Part shown: piece by piece, positions 25,149 to 33,861 of the stretch | How positions within the stretch are numbered: position 1 is the stretch's first letter | Layout of the letters: each line of letters begins with the position of its first letter | Assembly: GCA_964617665.1 (NCBI GenBank) | Contig: CAZUAH010000057.1 | Location: 1-42,415, forward strand | DNA length: 42,415 bases | Direction: 5' to 3' | DNA from: JADHUC01 sp964617665 | GTDB lineage: Bacteria > Planctomycetota > Planctomycetia > Pirellulales > Pirellulaceae | Notes under the pieces: model-generated | The model's database searches: none | Told to the model about the DNA's origin: nothing | What the model saw: the letters and a program-made list of their open reading frames with translations, nothing else | Position numbers and translations under genes: made by a program

Positions 25149-25222
25149 GCGGGTATTTCTCTGACACGCTATTCTTAGCGATTATGTGTCACGTGTAAAG
25201 GCGAGTCTGGCGTTGCTTAACG

Positions 25223-25951
25223 CTAACGCTCCACCTGCCCCACCGACACGCCTTCTGGCAGGTACAGCATACAACCGCAGCTCTTGCAAAAAACCTGTTT
25301 CGACATGTAGAGTTCGTTCATCGTCTGCGGGGACAGAAGTGTAAAGCAGTTGCCGCAGATGTCGTCTTTCGCACTCGCCAAAGCGTGATCGCCGTGGGCG
25401 CGAATCAGTCGATGGTACTCCGCCTTGAAATCGGCGGGGAGATTGGCTTCGGTATCTTTCAGTTGGTCGGTAGCGCGAGCCAAATCGGCTTCCAGTACGG
25501 CCTGTTGCTCGCTCACGGTTTGCTGTGTCGTGTCCAGGTCTTGGCGTGCCTTCTCCAAATTGGACTCAGCCTTTTGCACTCGGATCTGGATCTGATCGAT
25601 TTTCTCCAACTTATCCAGAATCTCGTCCTCCAACACGCTGCTGGCTTTTCTTGTCGCGGCAATCTGGTCCTTCAGGATCTTGTACGCATCGTTCTGCTTA
25701 CATTCGTTCAGCTTCCGCTGCAATTCTTCGATCTCTGACTCCATCTTCTTCAGCTGGACCATTTGACCGTCGGATTCCATGTGGGTCTTCTTCCACAGTT
25801 CCTTGGCGTCGGCCAACTCCTTTTCGCTACGTTCGACACCTTGCTGTTTCGCGCGGATCTGTTTGGGGCCGCGATCCAGTCGTCCTGTCAGCTCGGCAAG
25901 TTGCTGGTGAATTCGATGCAGTGTGCGCAGGTCGTCGGGGGATATGGTCAT
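25223..25951 (-). CDS. Coiled-coil protein with C-terminal C4 zinc ribbon
   Basis: The 242-residue protein is almost entirely coiled coil from residue 5 to about 190 (heptad-like Leu/Lys/Glu-rich, e.g. MESEIEELQRKLNE). It ends in a C4 zinc ribbon: CGNCFTLL and CKSCGCML. This is the DUF164/zf-RING_7 family, to which HP0958 (FlgZ) of Helicobacter and CdsZ of Chlamydia belong; these bind nucleic acid or chaperone sigma-54 or secretion proteins. The specific role here is unknown. GGGAG precedes the ATG at 25951. It lies between rpoD and greA, so a link to transcription is plausible. Confidence 0.85.
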   Translation of the reverse strand: MTISPDDLRTLHRIHQQLAELTGRLDRGPKQIRAKQQGVERSEKELADAKELWKKTHMESDGQMVQLKKMESEIEELQRKLNECKQNDAYKILKDQIAATRKASSVLEDEILDKLEKIDQIQIRVQKAESNLEKARQDLDTTQQTVSEQQAVLEADLARATDQLKDTEANLPADFKAEYHRLIRAHGDHALASAKDDICGNCFTLLSPQTMNELYMSKQVFCKSCGCMLYLPEGVSVGQVER

Positions 25952-26015
25952 TGAACGGAAATCTCCCTAGTGAAGAATCGTTTGACTAGAGGCATTTGTG
26001 AGGCTGCTTGTACAC

Positions 26016-26049
26016 AAAAAAAGCCGCTGATTGGGAAACCAGCGGCTTT
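26016..26049 (-). terminator. Intrinsic terminator after rpoD
   Basis: On the minus strand AGCCGCTG-gtttcccaat-CAGCGGCT is followed by a run of T (seven, counting the last stem base). It lies 26-59 bp past the rpoD stop codon at 26075. The flanking A-run and T-run lengthen the stem. Confidence 0.93.
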
Positions 26050-26074
26050 GCTTGGTTGGCTGCGAAACGTGGAC

Positions 26075-27736
26075 TTATGCCACTCCGCGTAGGAAGCCAG
26101 CGAGTTGCTGGCTGCGGACGGGATGCTGCAACTTGCGAACAGCTTTGGCTTCGATCTGCCGCACGCGTTCGCGTGTGACTTTGAAAATCCGTCCCACCTC
26201 CTCCAGCGTGTAGGTATAGCCGTCGCCCAGCCCGTATCGCAAGCGAATGATCTCGCGCTCACGAAATGTGAGCGTTTTGAGTAAGGCTTCGATCTTGTGC
26301 CGGAGGATACCATTGTTTGCGTTCCGAACCGGGTTGTCCGATTGGACGTCTTCAATCAGTTCACCAAAACTGCAATCCTCGCCGTCGCCGACCGGACGAT
26401 CCAGGCTGACCGGGTGCCGTCCGATATCAAGCACCCGTTTGACCTCGTCGATGTCCAAACCCGCACGTCTGGCGATCTCATCTGTTGTCGGCTCTCGACG
26501 CAGTTCTTGCAAGAGCCTCTTCTGAATATTTCGCAGTTTTGACAGCACGTCGATCATATGTACCGGTATGCGGATTGTACGGGCCTGATCGGCAATGGCC
26601 CGTGTGATGGCCTGACGAATCCACCAAGTGGCGTATGTGGAAAACTTGAAGCCACGGCGATATTCGAATTTGTCCACCGCACGCATCAGGCCTGTATTTC
26701 CCTCCTGAATCAAGTCCAGGAAGCTCATACCACGGTTACGGTACTTCTTGGCAATCGAAACCACCAGCCGCAAATTGCCGCTGGACAGCTTTCGCTTGAC
26801 TGCCTCATACTCGGTGAACTGCTTTTTGATCGTCTCCACTCGCTTCTGCAGGCTGCGTGGACTCTCCTGAGTCAGTTGCATCAAATCGCGCAATTCATGA
26901 CGCAGGTTAGCCGCTTCGTCCCTGTGGATGGGATCGTCAGCGATAACCTTCAAGCGTCCGCGAATTTCCTGCATGCGTTGGGCGAAGTCTTCTAGCTGCT
27001 CGATCAAGGGTTGGACACGGCGAGTGCGCAAGCTGAGTTCCTCGACAAGCTGGAGACACTTTCGCCTTCGCCGCAGGAATGCCTTGCGGATTGTGGCCTT
27101 CTCTTCCGGCGGAGTCGACTTGCGAATCAATCGTTCGAAGTCCTTGCGGCTCGCTTCCAGCAATTGATCCAGCGTGCGGAGATTGTGAGGCATACGTGCC
27201 TGGACCTGCTCTTTGGTCAACCGCTCGGTCAGCGAAACCTTGATCGTGCGGTCAAACGGCAGTTCGCCTTTGTACACCTTCTTCAGCGTTTCGACGGTCT
27301 TTCGCATCGAATAATCGCATGCAAGCGAGCTACGTCGAAACCGCTTGCGCGTGATCTCGATCTTCTTGGCTAGAGCGATCTCCTCTTCGCGCAGCAGCAG
27401 CGGAATCTCGGCCATTTGGCTGAGGTACATCCGAATTGGATCGTCCGTCAGCTTGGGCAAGCTTTCGGTCGGAAGTGCAAGCTGCTCTTCTTGCGCAGCG
27501 GCCTGTACTTCGCCGGCCGTCGGCGCCGGCGGCGATTTCTCTTCTTGGAAATCCTTGCCGGGCGGTTGGTCAACGAGTTCGATGCCCTGCTCGTCCAGGG
27601 CCATCAACAGATTGTCCAGCTTGTCGGGGCTGACGTCGTCGTCGGGCAAGTACTCGTTGACTTCGTCGAAAGTTAGATAGCCTTGGGTCTTGCCCTTCGT
27701 GATCAGGTCGTGCAGATCCTGCTCCAAGTGTTCCAC
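26075..27736 (-). CDS. rpoD: Primary RNA polymerase sigma factor (RpoD/SigA)
   Basis: The GTG start at 27736 (VEHLEQDLHDLI, 553 residues) is preceded by AGGAGG at ideal spacing, better than the GTG 39 bp upstream. Region 1.1-like N-terminus (GYLTFDEVNEYLPDDDVSPD) is followed by DPIRMYLSQMAEIPLL (1.2). Region 2 has LRLVVSIAKKYRNRGMSFLD, LIQEGNTGLMRAVDKFEY and FSTYATWWIRQAITRAI. Region 3 follows, then region 4 with YTLEEVGRIFKVTRERVRQI for the -35 element. The non-conserved region between 1.2 and 2 is enlarged by a helical insert. dnaG lies 50 bp upstream, the classical macromolecular-synthesis order. Confidence 0.97.
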   Translation of the reverse strand: MEHLEQDLHDLITKGKTQGYLTFDEVNEYLPDDDVSPDKLDNLLMALDEQGIELVDQPPGKDFQEEKSPPAPTAGEVQAAAQEEQLALPTESLPKLTDDPIRMYLSQMAEIPLLLREEEIALAKKIEITRKRFRRSSLACDYSMRKTVETLKKVYKGELPFDRTIKVSLTERLTKEQVQARMPHNLRTLDQLLEASRKDFERLIRKSTPPEEKATIRKAFLRRRRKCLQLVEELSLRTRRVQPLIEQLEDFAQRMQEIRGRLKVIADDPIHRDEAANLRHELRDLMQLTQESPRSLQKRVETIKKQFTEYEAVKRKLSSGNLRLVVSIAKKYRNRGMSFLDLIQEGNTGLMRAVDKFEYRRGFKFSTYATWWIRQAITRAIADQARTIRIPVHMIDVLSKLRNIQKRLLQELRREPTTDEIARRAGLDIDEVKRVLDIGRHPVSLDRPVGDGEDCSFGELIEDVQSDNPVRNANNGILRHKIEALLKTLTFREREIIRLRYGLGDGYTYTLEEVGRIFKVTRERVRQIEAKAVRKLQHPVRSQQLAGFLRGVA

Positions 27737-27786
27737 GATACTTCCTCCTGCGCTTTCTTGCGCTGTTCGGGACACCCTTTGGCACC

Positions 27787-29685
27787 CTACCCTTCCGTGG
27801 GTGCGGAAATACCTTGCCGGTCGCGTCTTTGAGCAATCAGCTTCTTGAGAGCGTCAAGCTCCTCCTGTTCGCTCAGGCGCTTTTCCTCCAAAGCAGCCAG
27901 TTCTCGCCGGCTTGCTTCGTCCTGCAAAGCGTAGCGGAATTCGTCGATCAGCCCCTGCAACCTCTTTCGCGCGTCTTCCAGCGCTTCTTCTGCTTTCGCG
28001 TGGGCTCGTTCGTCCAATTCCACCCAAATATTCTTCAGACGTGGGTCTTCCAACGCCGTCAGCACGTTGCCGAAATCCGGCGTTCCCCCTCTGCCGTGAA
28101 TGCCGTGAATTACTCCATAAATAGTGCGTAGTGTATCGGATCGCAAGTGACTGATTTCGATCTCGCGGACTGCGTCAGCCACCAAATCGGGATGGTTCAC
28201 CAGTACCTCGAGCAGTTCGACTTCGCGAACATCTAACTCGCGAACCTTCGGCGACGGTGCGGTGACCTGTTGTGCCGATGGCGCGGCGGGCTCACGTCCG
28301 CGAGACGCTTTCCGGCGGAGTTCGTTCAACCGATCGCGGATCACCGTCTCGGCCACATTGAACTGCCGTGACATGCGAGACAGTATCTGTTGTTCTCGCA
28401 GTCTCATTTCCGTCGATGTTCCCAGTTGCGGTCGAGGAGCTCTCGCGATGGTCGACAAGATGGTCTCCAACGCCTGATTCGCCCGATGCGTCTCCGTGGC
28501 CAGGTTGATGCCCTGCGTTGAAATGTGCACTTTATGGTCCAGCGCGTCCCTGGCTTTCGCGAGCAACTCGCGAAACGCGTCGGGGCCGTGTCGGAGCATG
28601 AAATCGCAGGGGTCCAAGCCCTCGGGCAACGTCAGTATCCGCAAATCCACCTGTTCCGCAACAAAAAGCTCCAAGATTTCGTTGGTCCGCTTTTGACCGG
28701 CCTCGTCGGCGTCAAGCACCAAGTTGATTCTGTTCGCGTAACGACGCAGTAGTCGAATATGCCCAGACCCCAGAGCAGTACCCAGCACAGCGACCACGTT
28801 TTCCGCCCCGCACTGGTGGGCCATTACCACATCAGTGTAGCCCTCGACAACCACTATCTCTCGCTCGCCGTCTTGCATCTTGGCGACCGCGTCACGGGCT
28901 AGGTGCAAGCCGTAGAGTTGCTCGCTCTTGGAGAAGAAGCGCCACGCTTCACTCGAAATCTCCCTTGAATTTATGTACTTGCCCGTCTTCTCGTGGGCCT
29001 GCCCGGGCAACACGCGTCCGCCAAACGCGATAGGCCGATTCTGCACGTCGCGGATTGAAAACAGCAGCCTCCCGCGGAAGAAGTCGTAGTAACGTCCGCT
29101 CTCGCTCCTGCCGCAGAGACCTGCCGCCTCTAGTACCTGTGGCGAATAAGGTGTCGTTCGAGCATGATCCAGTAACCACTGCCAACTATCGGGCGAGAAG
29201 CCCAAACGAAATCGTTCGATACTGGCTTGCGTGATGCCACGGTCTTGCAGATAGCGGCGGGCCGGTTCCGCTTCGCGCGAGCGCAATAGGCAACGATGAA
29301 ACTGATCTTCCGCCCACGCCGCTGCCTGGTACAGGGTACGTTTGTCGCCGGGGCTTCCAGGCTGAGGTCGTGGTCCGGTTGATTCGCGAAGTGAAACGCC
29401 AGCACGATCTGCAAGCATTTCCAGGGCCTCGCGAAAGTCGACGCCCTCGCGTTGCATGACAAAGCTGAATACGTCGCCGCCAATATCACAAACCCAGCAT
29501 TTCCACGATTGTCGTTCGGGATTTACCTGAAGGCTGGGGCGTTTGTCATCGTGCCAAGGGCATAGAGCGACATAGCTGCGTCCCTGACGGCGCAGCTGTA
29601 AATAGCCACCGACCAAATCGACGATATCCGTCGCTTGGCGGATTTGCTCCTTGACGTCCTGGTCGTGTTGAGATGTGAAGGACAC
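27787..29685 (-). CDS. dnaG: DNA primase
   Basis: Primase makes RNA primers for replication. The GTG start at 29685 (VSFTSQHDQDVKEQIRQ, 632 residues) has AGGA seven bases upstream; the longer frame adds 42 unrelated residues. The N-terminal zinc domain is CPWHDDKRPSLQVNPE then CWVCDIGGDVFSF (CHCC). The catalytic TOPRIM core has VVVEGYTDVVMAHQ and NLVLDADEAGQKRT. A C-terminal helicase-binding region follows (DVREVELLEVLVNHPDL), ending in a highly charged helix. rpoD follows after 50 bp and probably shares the transcript. Confidence 0.97.
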   Translation of the reverse strand: MSFTSQHDQDVKEQIRQATDIVDLVGGYLQLRRQGRSYVALCPWHDDKRPSLQVNPERQSWKCWVCDIGGDVFSFVMQREGVDFREALEMLADRAGVSLRESTGPRPQPGSPGDKRTLYQAAAWAEDQFHRCLLRSREAEPARRYLQDRGITQASIERFRLGFSPDSWQWLLDHARTTPYSPQVLEAAGLCGRSESGRYYDFFRGRLLFSIRDVQNRPIAFGGRVLPGQAHEKTGKYINSREISSEAWRFFSKSEQLYGLHLARDAVAKMQDGEREIVVVEGYTDVVMAHQCGAENVVAVLGTALGSGHIRLLRRYANRINLVLDADEAGQKRTNEILELFVAEQVDLRILTLPEGLDPCDFMLRHGPDAFRELLAKARDALDHKVHISTQGINLATETHRANQALETILSTIARAPRPQLGTSTEMRLREQQILSRMSRQFNVAETVIRDRLNELRRKASRGREPAAPSAQQVTAPSPKVRELDVREVELLEVLVNHPDLVADAVREIEISHLRSDTLRTIYGVIHGIHGRGGTPDFGNVLTALEDPRLKNIWVELDERAHAKAEEALEDARKRLQGLIDEFRYALQDEASRRELAALEEKRLSEQEELDALKKLIAQRRDRQGISAPTEG

Positions 29686-29844
29686 CGGGGAGTCCTGTGG
29701 CGTATTGGTCTGCGGGAGAGAGCAAGACCACGGCCGGAGTGTCGCTTCCCTGAAACTATCTCCTTGCCACCGGTTTGGGTCGAACCAGCAGTGAAGTGCT
29801 ATCCGTAGCACGGACGAGGATTATAGTGATCACTCCGATCCGGG

Positions 29845-30828
29845 TCAACATTTTGTTTCAGCGTCGTCCTGCTCTTCTTCGTCTTCGCAGAACATAGCGC
29901 TGATCGATTCATCCTGGTGAATTCGCATTATGGCTTGCGCCAACAGCGAAGACACCGACAGCACCTTGACTTTTGGCGGTAGACCGTTTTCTTTGTAGTC
30001 GATGCTATTGGTGATAGCGACACTAGCTATCGGTGCGCTTTCGATGTTGCTGATCGCGTCTCCGCAGAATATCCCGTGCGATGCAGCCACGTGAATCTCA
30101 CGCGCCCCATTCTTCTTTAGCAGCCGCGCCGCGCCGCAGATCGATCCCGCTGTGCTGATCATATCGTCGAACATCAGCGCTACACAATTCTCCACCGGTC
30201 CGCCGATCAGCGTGGCCTGCTTCGTTTCGGTCGCACTGGATCGCCGCTTGTCGATGATCGCAAGGTTTCCGCCCAGTCGCTTTGAATGCCCAATCGCCCG
30301 CTTGATACTTCCTTCGTCCGGGCTTACGACCACAATGTCCTTTCGCGAAACGTCCAGTCGCCGAAAGTAGTCGTTCAAGACCGGTGCTGCGTACAGATGG
30401 TCCACAGGCACGTCAAAAAAGCCCTGGATCTGGGCCGCGTGAAGATCCATCGTCAGCACTCGATCGGCGCCAGCTCGCGTGATTAGGTTGGCCACCAGTT
30501 TCGCCGTGATTGGCGTGCGTCCCTCGTCTTTGCGGTCTTGACGCGCATAGCCAAAATAGGGGATGACGGCCGTAATGCGATTGGCACTGGCTCGCTTGCA
30601 ACTGTCGATCATGACCAACAGTTCCATCAGGTTGTCGTTAACGGGCGGGCACGTGGGCTGGATCAGGAAGACGTCCCGACCGCGAACGTCCTCTTCCACC
30701 TTGCAGGTGTTCTCGCCGTCCGGGAACGTGCCCAACGTGATCTTGGACAGCGAAAGGTGTAGATGTTTGCAGATTTCCTTGGCCAATGGGCGATTCGCTT
30801 GGCCACTGAAAATTTTCAGTTCGCGCAT
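29845..30828 (-). CDS. prs: Ribose-phosphate pyrophosphokinase (PRPP synthetase)
   Basis: This enzyme makes PRPP from ribose 5-phosphate and ATP for nucleotide, His and Trp synthesis and for the Apt/Hpt salvage enzymes encoded at 1374-2552. The 327 residues include FSGQANRPLAKEICKHL, GTFPDGENTCKVEEDVRGRD, the flexible-loop region VIPYFGYARQDRKDEGRTPI, DLHAAQIQGFF and the PRPP motif MFDDMISTAGSI. The PRPP-loop DDMISTAG replaces the more usual DDMIDTAG/DDIIDTAG: the central Asp is Ser. A highly acidic C-terminal tail (CEDEEEQDDAETKC) extends past the usual end. It is divergent from rpsU. Confidence 0.95.
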   Translation of the reverse strand: MRELKIFSGQANRPLAKEICKHLHLSLSKITLGTFPDGENTCKVEEDVRGRDVFLIQPTCPPVNDNLMELLVMIDSCKRASANRITAVIPYFGYARQDRKDEGRTPITAKLVANLITRAGADRVLTMDLHAAQIQGFFDVPVDHLYAAPVLNDYFRRLDVSRKDIVVVSPDEGSIKRAIGHSKRLGGNLAIIDKRRSSATETKQATLIGGPVENCVALMFDDMISTAGSICGAARLLKKNGAREIHVAASHGIFCGDAISNIESAPIASVAITNSIDYKENGLPPKVKVLSVSSLLAQAIMRIHQDESISAMFCEDEEEQDDAETKC

Positions 30829-30949
30829 TTAACAGCCCGATCTCCCGATTTTCGCTTCGATGGATTGCCAACCGCATTGAAGCTGATCATGCCATGAACC
30901 AGTGGCGACATCCAGGGGTAACGCAGCGATTTTTCTGTGTCCGTATCCC

Positions 30950-30979
30950 TGGACATATGGCATCTACTAGGTGTAAACT
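30950..30979 (+). promoter_or_regulatory. Possible promoter of rpsU
   Basis: TGGACA (30950-30955) and TAAACT (30974-30979) are 18 bp apart, about 83 bp before the rpsU ATG. The match to the sigma-70 consensus is only moderate. Confidence 0.25.
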
Positions 30980-31061
30980 ATGGAGCTTGCCACGATAGTG
31001 TTGGGCCTTCTGGTTGTTGTGTTGTTCGATTGTATCTCTGAGTGTCGGTTGAGGAGGAGTA

Positions 31062-31259
31062 ATGGTCAAACTGGTCGTTCGCGACAAAGAAAGCATCCAG
31101 GAAGCGGTCCGCCGCTTCCGAAAGCTGGTGGAACGAAGCGGCATTAAGAAAGAAATGCGGCGTCGAGAGTATTACGAGAAGCCAAGCGAAGTCAAACGCC
31201 GTGCCCGCCTGCGAGCTGAACGACGCGCCCGCCGAACACGGCTGCTGGCGAAGACCTAG
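31062..31259 (+). CDS. rpsU: 30S ribosomal protein S21
   Basis: The 65-residue, strongly basic protein has MVKLVVRDKESIQEAVRRFR, then VERSGIKKEMRRREYYEKPS, which is S21. S21 helps the small subunit in initiation near the anti-Shine-Dalgarno end of 16S rRNA. A very strong GAGGAGG precedes the ATG at 31062. In enterobacteria rpsU heads the rpsU-dnaG-rpoD operon; here it is close to dnaG and rpoD but on the opposite strand, separated by prs. Confidence 0.96.
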   Translation: MVKLVVRDKESIQEAVRRFRKLVERSGIKKEMRRREYYEKPSEVKRRARLRAERRARRTRLLAKT

Positions 31260-31517
31260 AACCGCCGCCGTCGGTCTCCTACCACCCTCCTTCTTCTCCC
31301 CCAATCTTACACCAGCGGTCGCTGTATGCGCCTTGGTGACTTCATTGGGCTCGGATCCCCTCGCGTCAATGGGGCTGCCGGTCTGCGCCGACAGCCTGAT
31401 TCGACAATCGCCGATTGGGCGCGGAGGGCAGATCATCCATCTGCCACTCTAAGCTAAGCGACGTGCAAGCAACTGCGCCATCGTGCGAGTTGCTCTCTTC
31501 CATACGAGACCGCCGAG

Positions 31518-32588
31518 CTACTCAGGCTTCTCAGCCTTGGCTTTCGCTGGCTCGGGAGCGGGATCGGCTTTCTTGGCCTCAGACGCTGGAGCCTCGGTCT
31601 TTGCCTTGGCTTCTTCTTCTATCTTCGGCGCAGGTGCCGCCTTTGGTTTGGCTTCCTCCTTTGCCTTGGGTGCCGGAGTCTCAGCCTTTGGCTTTGCCTC
31701 CTCCTTGGCCTCCGGAGTGGGCGTTTTCTTCTTTTCCGGTTCGGCTTCCTTCGGCGCCTCGGGCTCTGGCTTCTCGTCTGGTTTGTCGGAGGTCTCCTCG
31801 ACTAGCGTCGGCTCCGGCTTCGACTCAAGAGTCCATTTCTTTCCAACAAAAGTCGGGTCTTGCTGCTCCAACTGCACTCGTCGAAGGATCATCATTGCAC
31901 GGCGCAGGTAGCTCTCTTCGCGCGTCAGTTCTCGTCCGTCGGAGAGCTTCTCAAGTTTTTCATTCAGTGCATACACTGTGTCAAGGAGCGTTCGCGCTTC
32001 TTCTTCCATGTTCACCTTGAGTTCGTTTTCCAGCGCCTCCGTCAACTCCGACATTATTTCCTCGGGTGGTTTTTGGCTGCTGGACAACTCCCGGATTGTC
32101 GACTCGAACATGGGCCGTTGGTCTTCCAGGAATTCCTTGAATTTCTCTTCGGTGAACCCGGACAGCTTTTCAACAAGGACCTCGGTCTGATCAAAGATGA
32201 GCCCCTCCAACTGTTCACGGATGTCGGGAGCGCTAGCTAAGAGTTCCTCGCTGGCCATCTCTGCCCATTCGGAGGCATCCTCGACAATCATTGTCTCAAG
32301 TTGTTGTCGAGCATCCGGCAGCATGTCTTCCAGTGTCTGGCCGACCAGGGCGACCGCTTCCTCTGGCCTGTTGACGAACTCCAGGATCTTCACATAGCCG
32401 ACCGTGAAGTACGCTGTCAGTAGGGCAAGAAGGGCTCCACCAATGCAAACCGAGATAATCGAAGAGCGCTTCACGCGATGCCGCTGTGTTTCCAGCTCGG
32501 CGAGAGCGCTATCGAGACGCTTGTTCAATGCCGTGAGATCCGGGGGTTCCGGAGCAGGAGCGTTTTCAGGAGCAGGTGATTCGGACAT
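31518..32588 (-). CDS. Single-pass membrane protein with helical domain and K/P/A/E-rich tail
   Basis: The 356-residue protein has a Pro/Glu-rich start, a short coiled segment (LNKRLDSALAELETQ), basic residues (RHRVKRSS) and one membrane helix at about 43-66, so the N-terminus is probably inside. Residues 70-250 are predicted helical and very acidic, with stretches such as EEIMSELTEALENELKVNME. Residues about 265-356 are a low-complexity tail with imperfect repeats of AKEEAKPKAETPAPK type. It reads as an envelope tether or stalk. AAGGGG precedes the ATG. It follows a similar gene 69 bp upstream. I do not recognise a named family. Confidence 0.75.
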   Translation of the reverse strand: MSESPAPENAPAPEPPDLTALNKRLDSALAELETQRHRVKRSSIISVCIGGALLALLTAYFTVGYVKILEFVNRPEEAVALVGQTLEDMLPDARQQLETMIVEDASEWAEMASEELLASAPDIREQLEGLIFDQTEVLVEKLSGFTEEKFKEFLEDQRPMFESTIRELSSSQKPPEEIMSELTEALENELKVNMEEEARTLLDTVYALNEKLEKLSDGRELTREESYLRRAMMILRRVQLEQQDPTFVGKKWTLESKPEPTLVEETSDKPDEKPEPEAPKEAEPEKKKTPTPEAKEEAKPKAETPAPKAKEEAKPKAAPAPKIEEEAKAKTEAPASEAKKADPAPEPAKAKAEKPE

Positions 32589-32657
32589 GATTATCCCCTT
32601 CGGGTTTCAAGTTTGTGATTCAAAAGACTGTCTTGACGGTGATCGTGATGATGGCGT

Positions 32658-33443
32658 TCATTCTTCGGCGTCTATATCACCGAGAAGTGTGTTCTGAGGG
32701 TTCGTCAATCTCTCGTGGACGATTTCCATCAGGCAGCCTATCAACTCTTGCTCCAACGTCTCGACACCCGGCTGGCTTGCATCAACTGGATCAGCCACCG
32801 GGAATTCCTCCAACGTCTTCATCATCAGTTCCAACTCGGCCTTCAATTGCTCCACATAGTATTTCTTTACCAAGTCCTCGACGCCCTTTTCGATATTATC
32901 AGCCAGTTGGGCGAGTTGTTCGTCCGTGAGATCCGGGTACTCGCTCTTCAGGACTGCTTCGTGCCGATCGCGAGCGGCTTTGTAGTGCTCGTTGATCTGT
33001 TCTTCCAAGCCTTTCTCGAGATTCTCGAATAGCAACTCTCCCTGTTCGCTTATCGCGTCGGTATATTTCGGCGTGTCTTTCTCGACCTGCGCAGTGAACG
33101 CTTCGGTGAGCGGTTCCTTGGCAGTTTCGGCAAGCCTCTCGGCTTGACGCTGCAACTTGGGCAAGAGCTCCGACGTCAGCCGCTCTTGAGCCAACTCTGT
33201 CATCTTGTTGAGATTCTCTTCCTTCGCGATCTCATCTTTCAAGCCGTAAAACAGCCAGCAGAAAACGCAAAGAAAAATCAAGAAACCAAGCGGTAGCACC
33301 AACCTCAACCTGCGAGCTGCCAACTGTGCCGCCGCCAGCGCAGCGACCCGCTGTTCCACTTCCTCCACCTTCTTTCCTACTGCCTCCACCTGTTCCGATG
33401 ACAATGCCTCACTCTGCACCGACGGTGTTTCATCGGTAGTCAT
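32658..33443 (-). CDS. Single-pass membrane protein with long helical domain
   Basis: The 261-residue protein has an N-terminal coiled coil (VEAVGKKVEEVEQRVAALAA), basic AARRLRL and a membrane helix at about 47-67. A long acidic helical region follows (MTELAQERLTSELLPKLQRQ, DLTDEQLAQLADNIEKGVED) and ends with LTNPQNTLLGDID. Topology and composition match the gene after it, so the two appear to be diverged tandem copies, the other with an added tail. GGGAG lies about nine bases before the ATG at 33443. No enzymatic motif is visible, and no function is assigned. Confidence 0.75.
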   Translation of the reverse strand: MTTDETPSVQSEALSSEQVEAVGKKVEEVEQRVAALAAAQLAARRLRLVLPLGFLIFLCVFCWLFYGLKDEIAKEENLNKMTELAQERLTSELLPKLQRQAERLAETAKEPLTEAFTAQVEKDTPKYTDAISEQGELLFENLEKGLEEQINEHYKAARDRHEAVLKSEYPDLTDEQLAQLADNIEKGVEDLVKKYYVEQLKAELELMMKTLEEFPVADPVDASQPGVETLEQELIGCLMEIVHERLTNPQNTLLGDIDAEE

Positions 33444-33861
33444 CTGTTACTCTCCCACTACTGAAACTCAGAAACTAGCCACTGAAAAAACGTATGAATA
33501 AGAGCGGAGGAAGCCGTTGAAACCGGAAAAAGGATGGAATCAATCGACGAGATTACGGTTCAGAGTCTATGGTGGGACGAACCGTCAGTCAAAGGTTTTT
33601 CTGCGACTTCTGCAGGAAAATGTCATCAAATGTCCCGGGCGGGAGACCCGAAGGTGCCGAAGGGAGGGCCCAATTGCATAAAAATCCCCAAGGCGAGCGG
33701 AAGGGATAAGCTAACGCAAACTAGTTCTTTGCGGTGCCAGAACGAGCACTTTGAATGACACATCGCGCAGCGTGGATGTAGGCTGGCGGCCCCATCATTT
33801 GCGCCCGTTCCTGGATCTTGAACGGGCCAAGAGTGCGACGATAGCGAGTGGACTCGATGCG
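33444..33861. other. Intergenic region after the secretion operon
   Basis: These 418 bp contain no convincing gene. They hold an 8-bp hairpin GCCCGTTC-ctggatctt-GAACGGGC at 33803-33827, about 35 bp past the gspF stop codon, without a U-run. It may mark the 3' end of the kinase-to-gspF transcript. A promoter for the membrane-protein pair should lie here, but none is obvious. Confidence 0.4.

Noticed and set aside
31260..31517. Search for a terminator or small gene after rpsU
   Set aside because: No hairpin with U-run and no framed small gene with a ribosome site was seen in these 258 bp.
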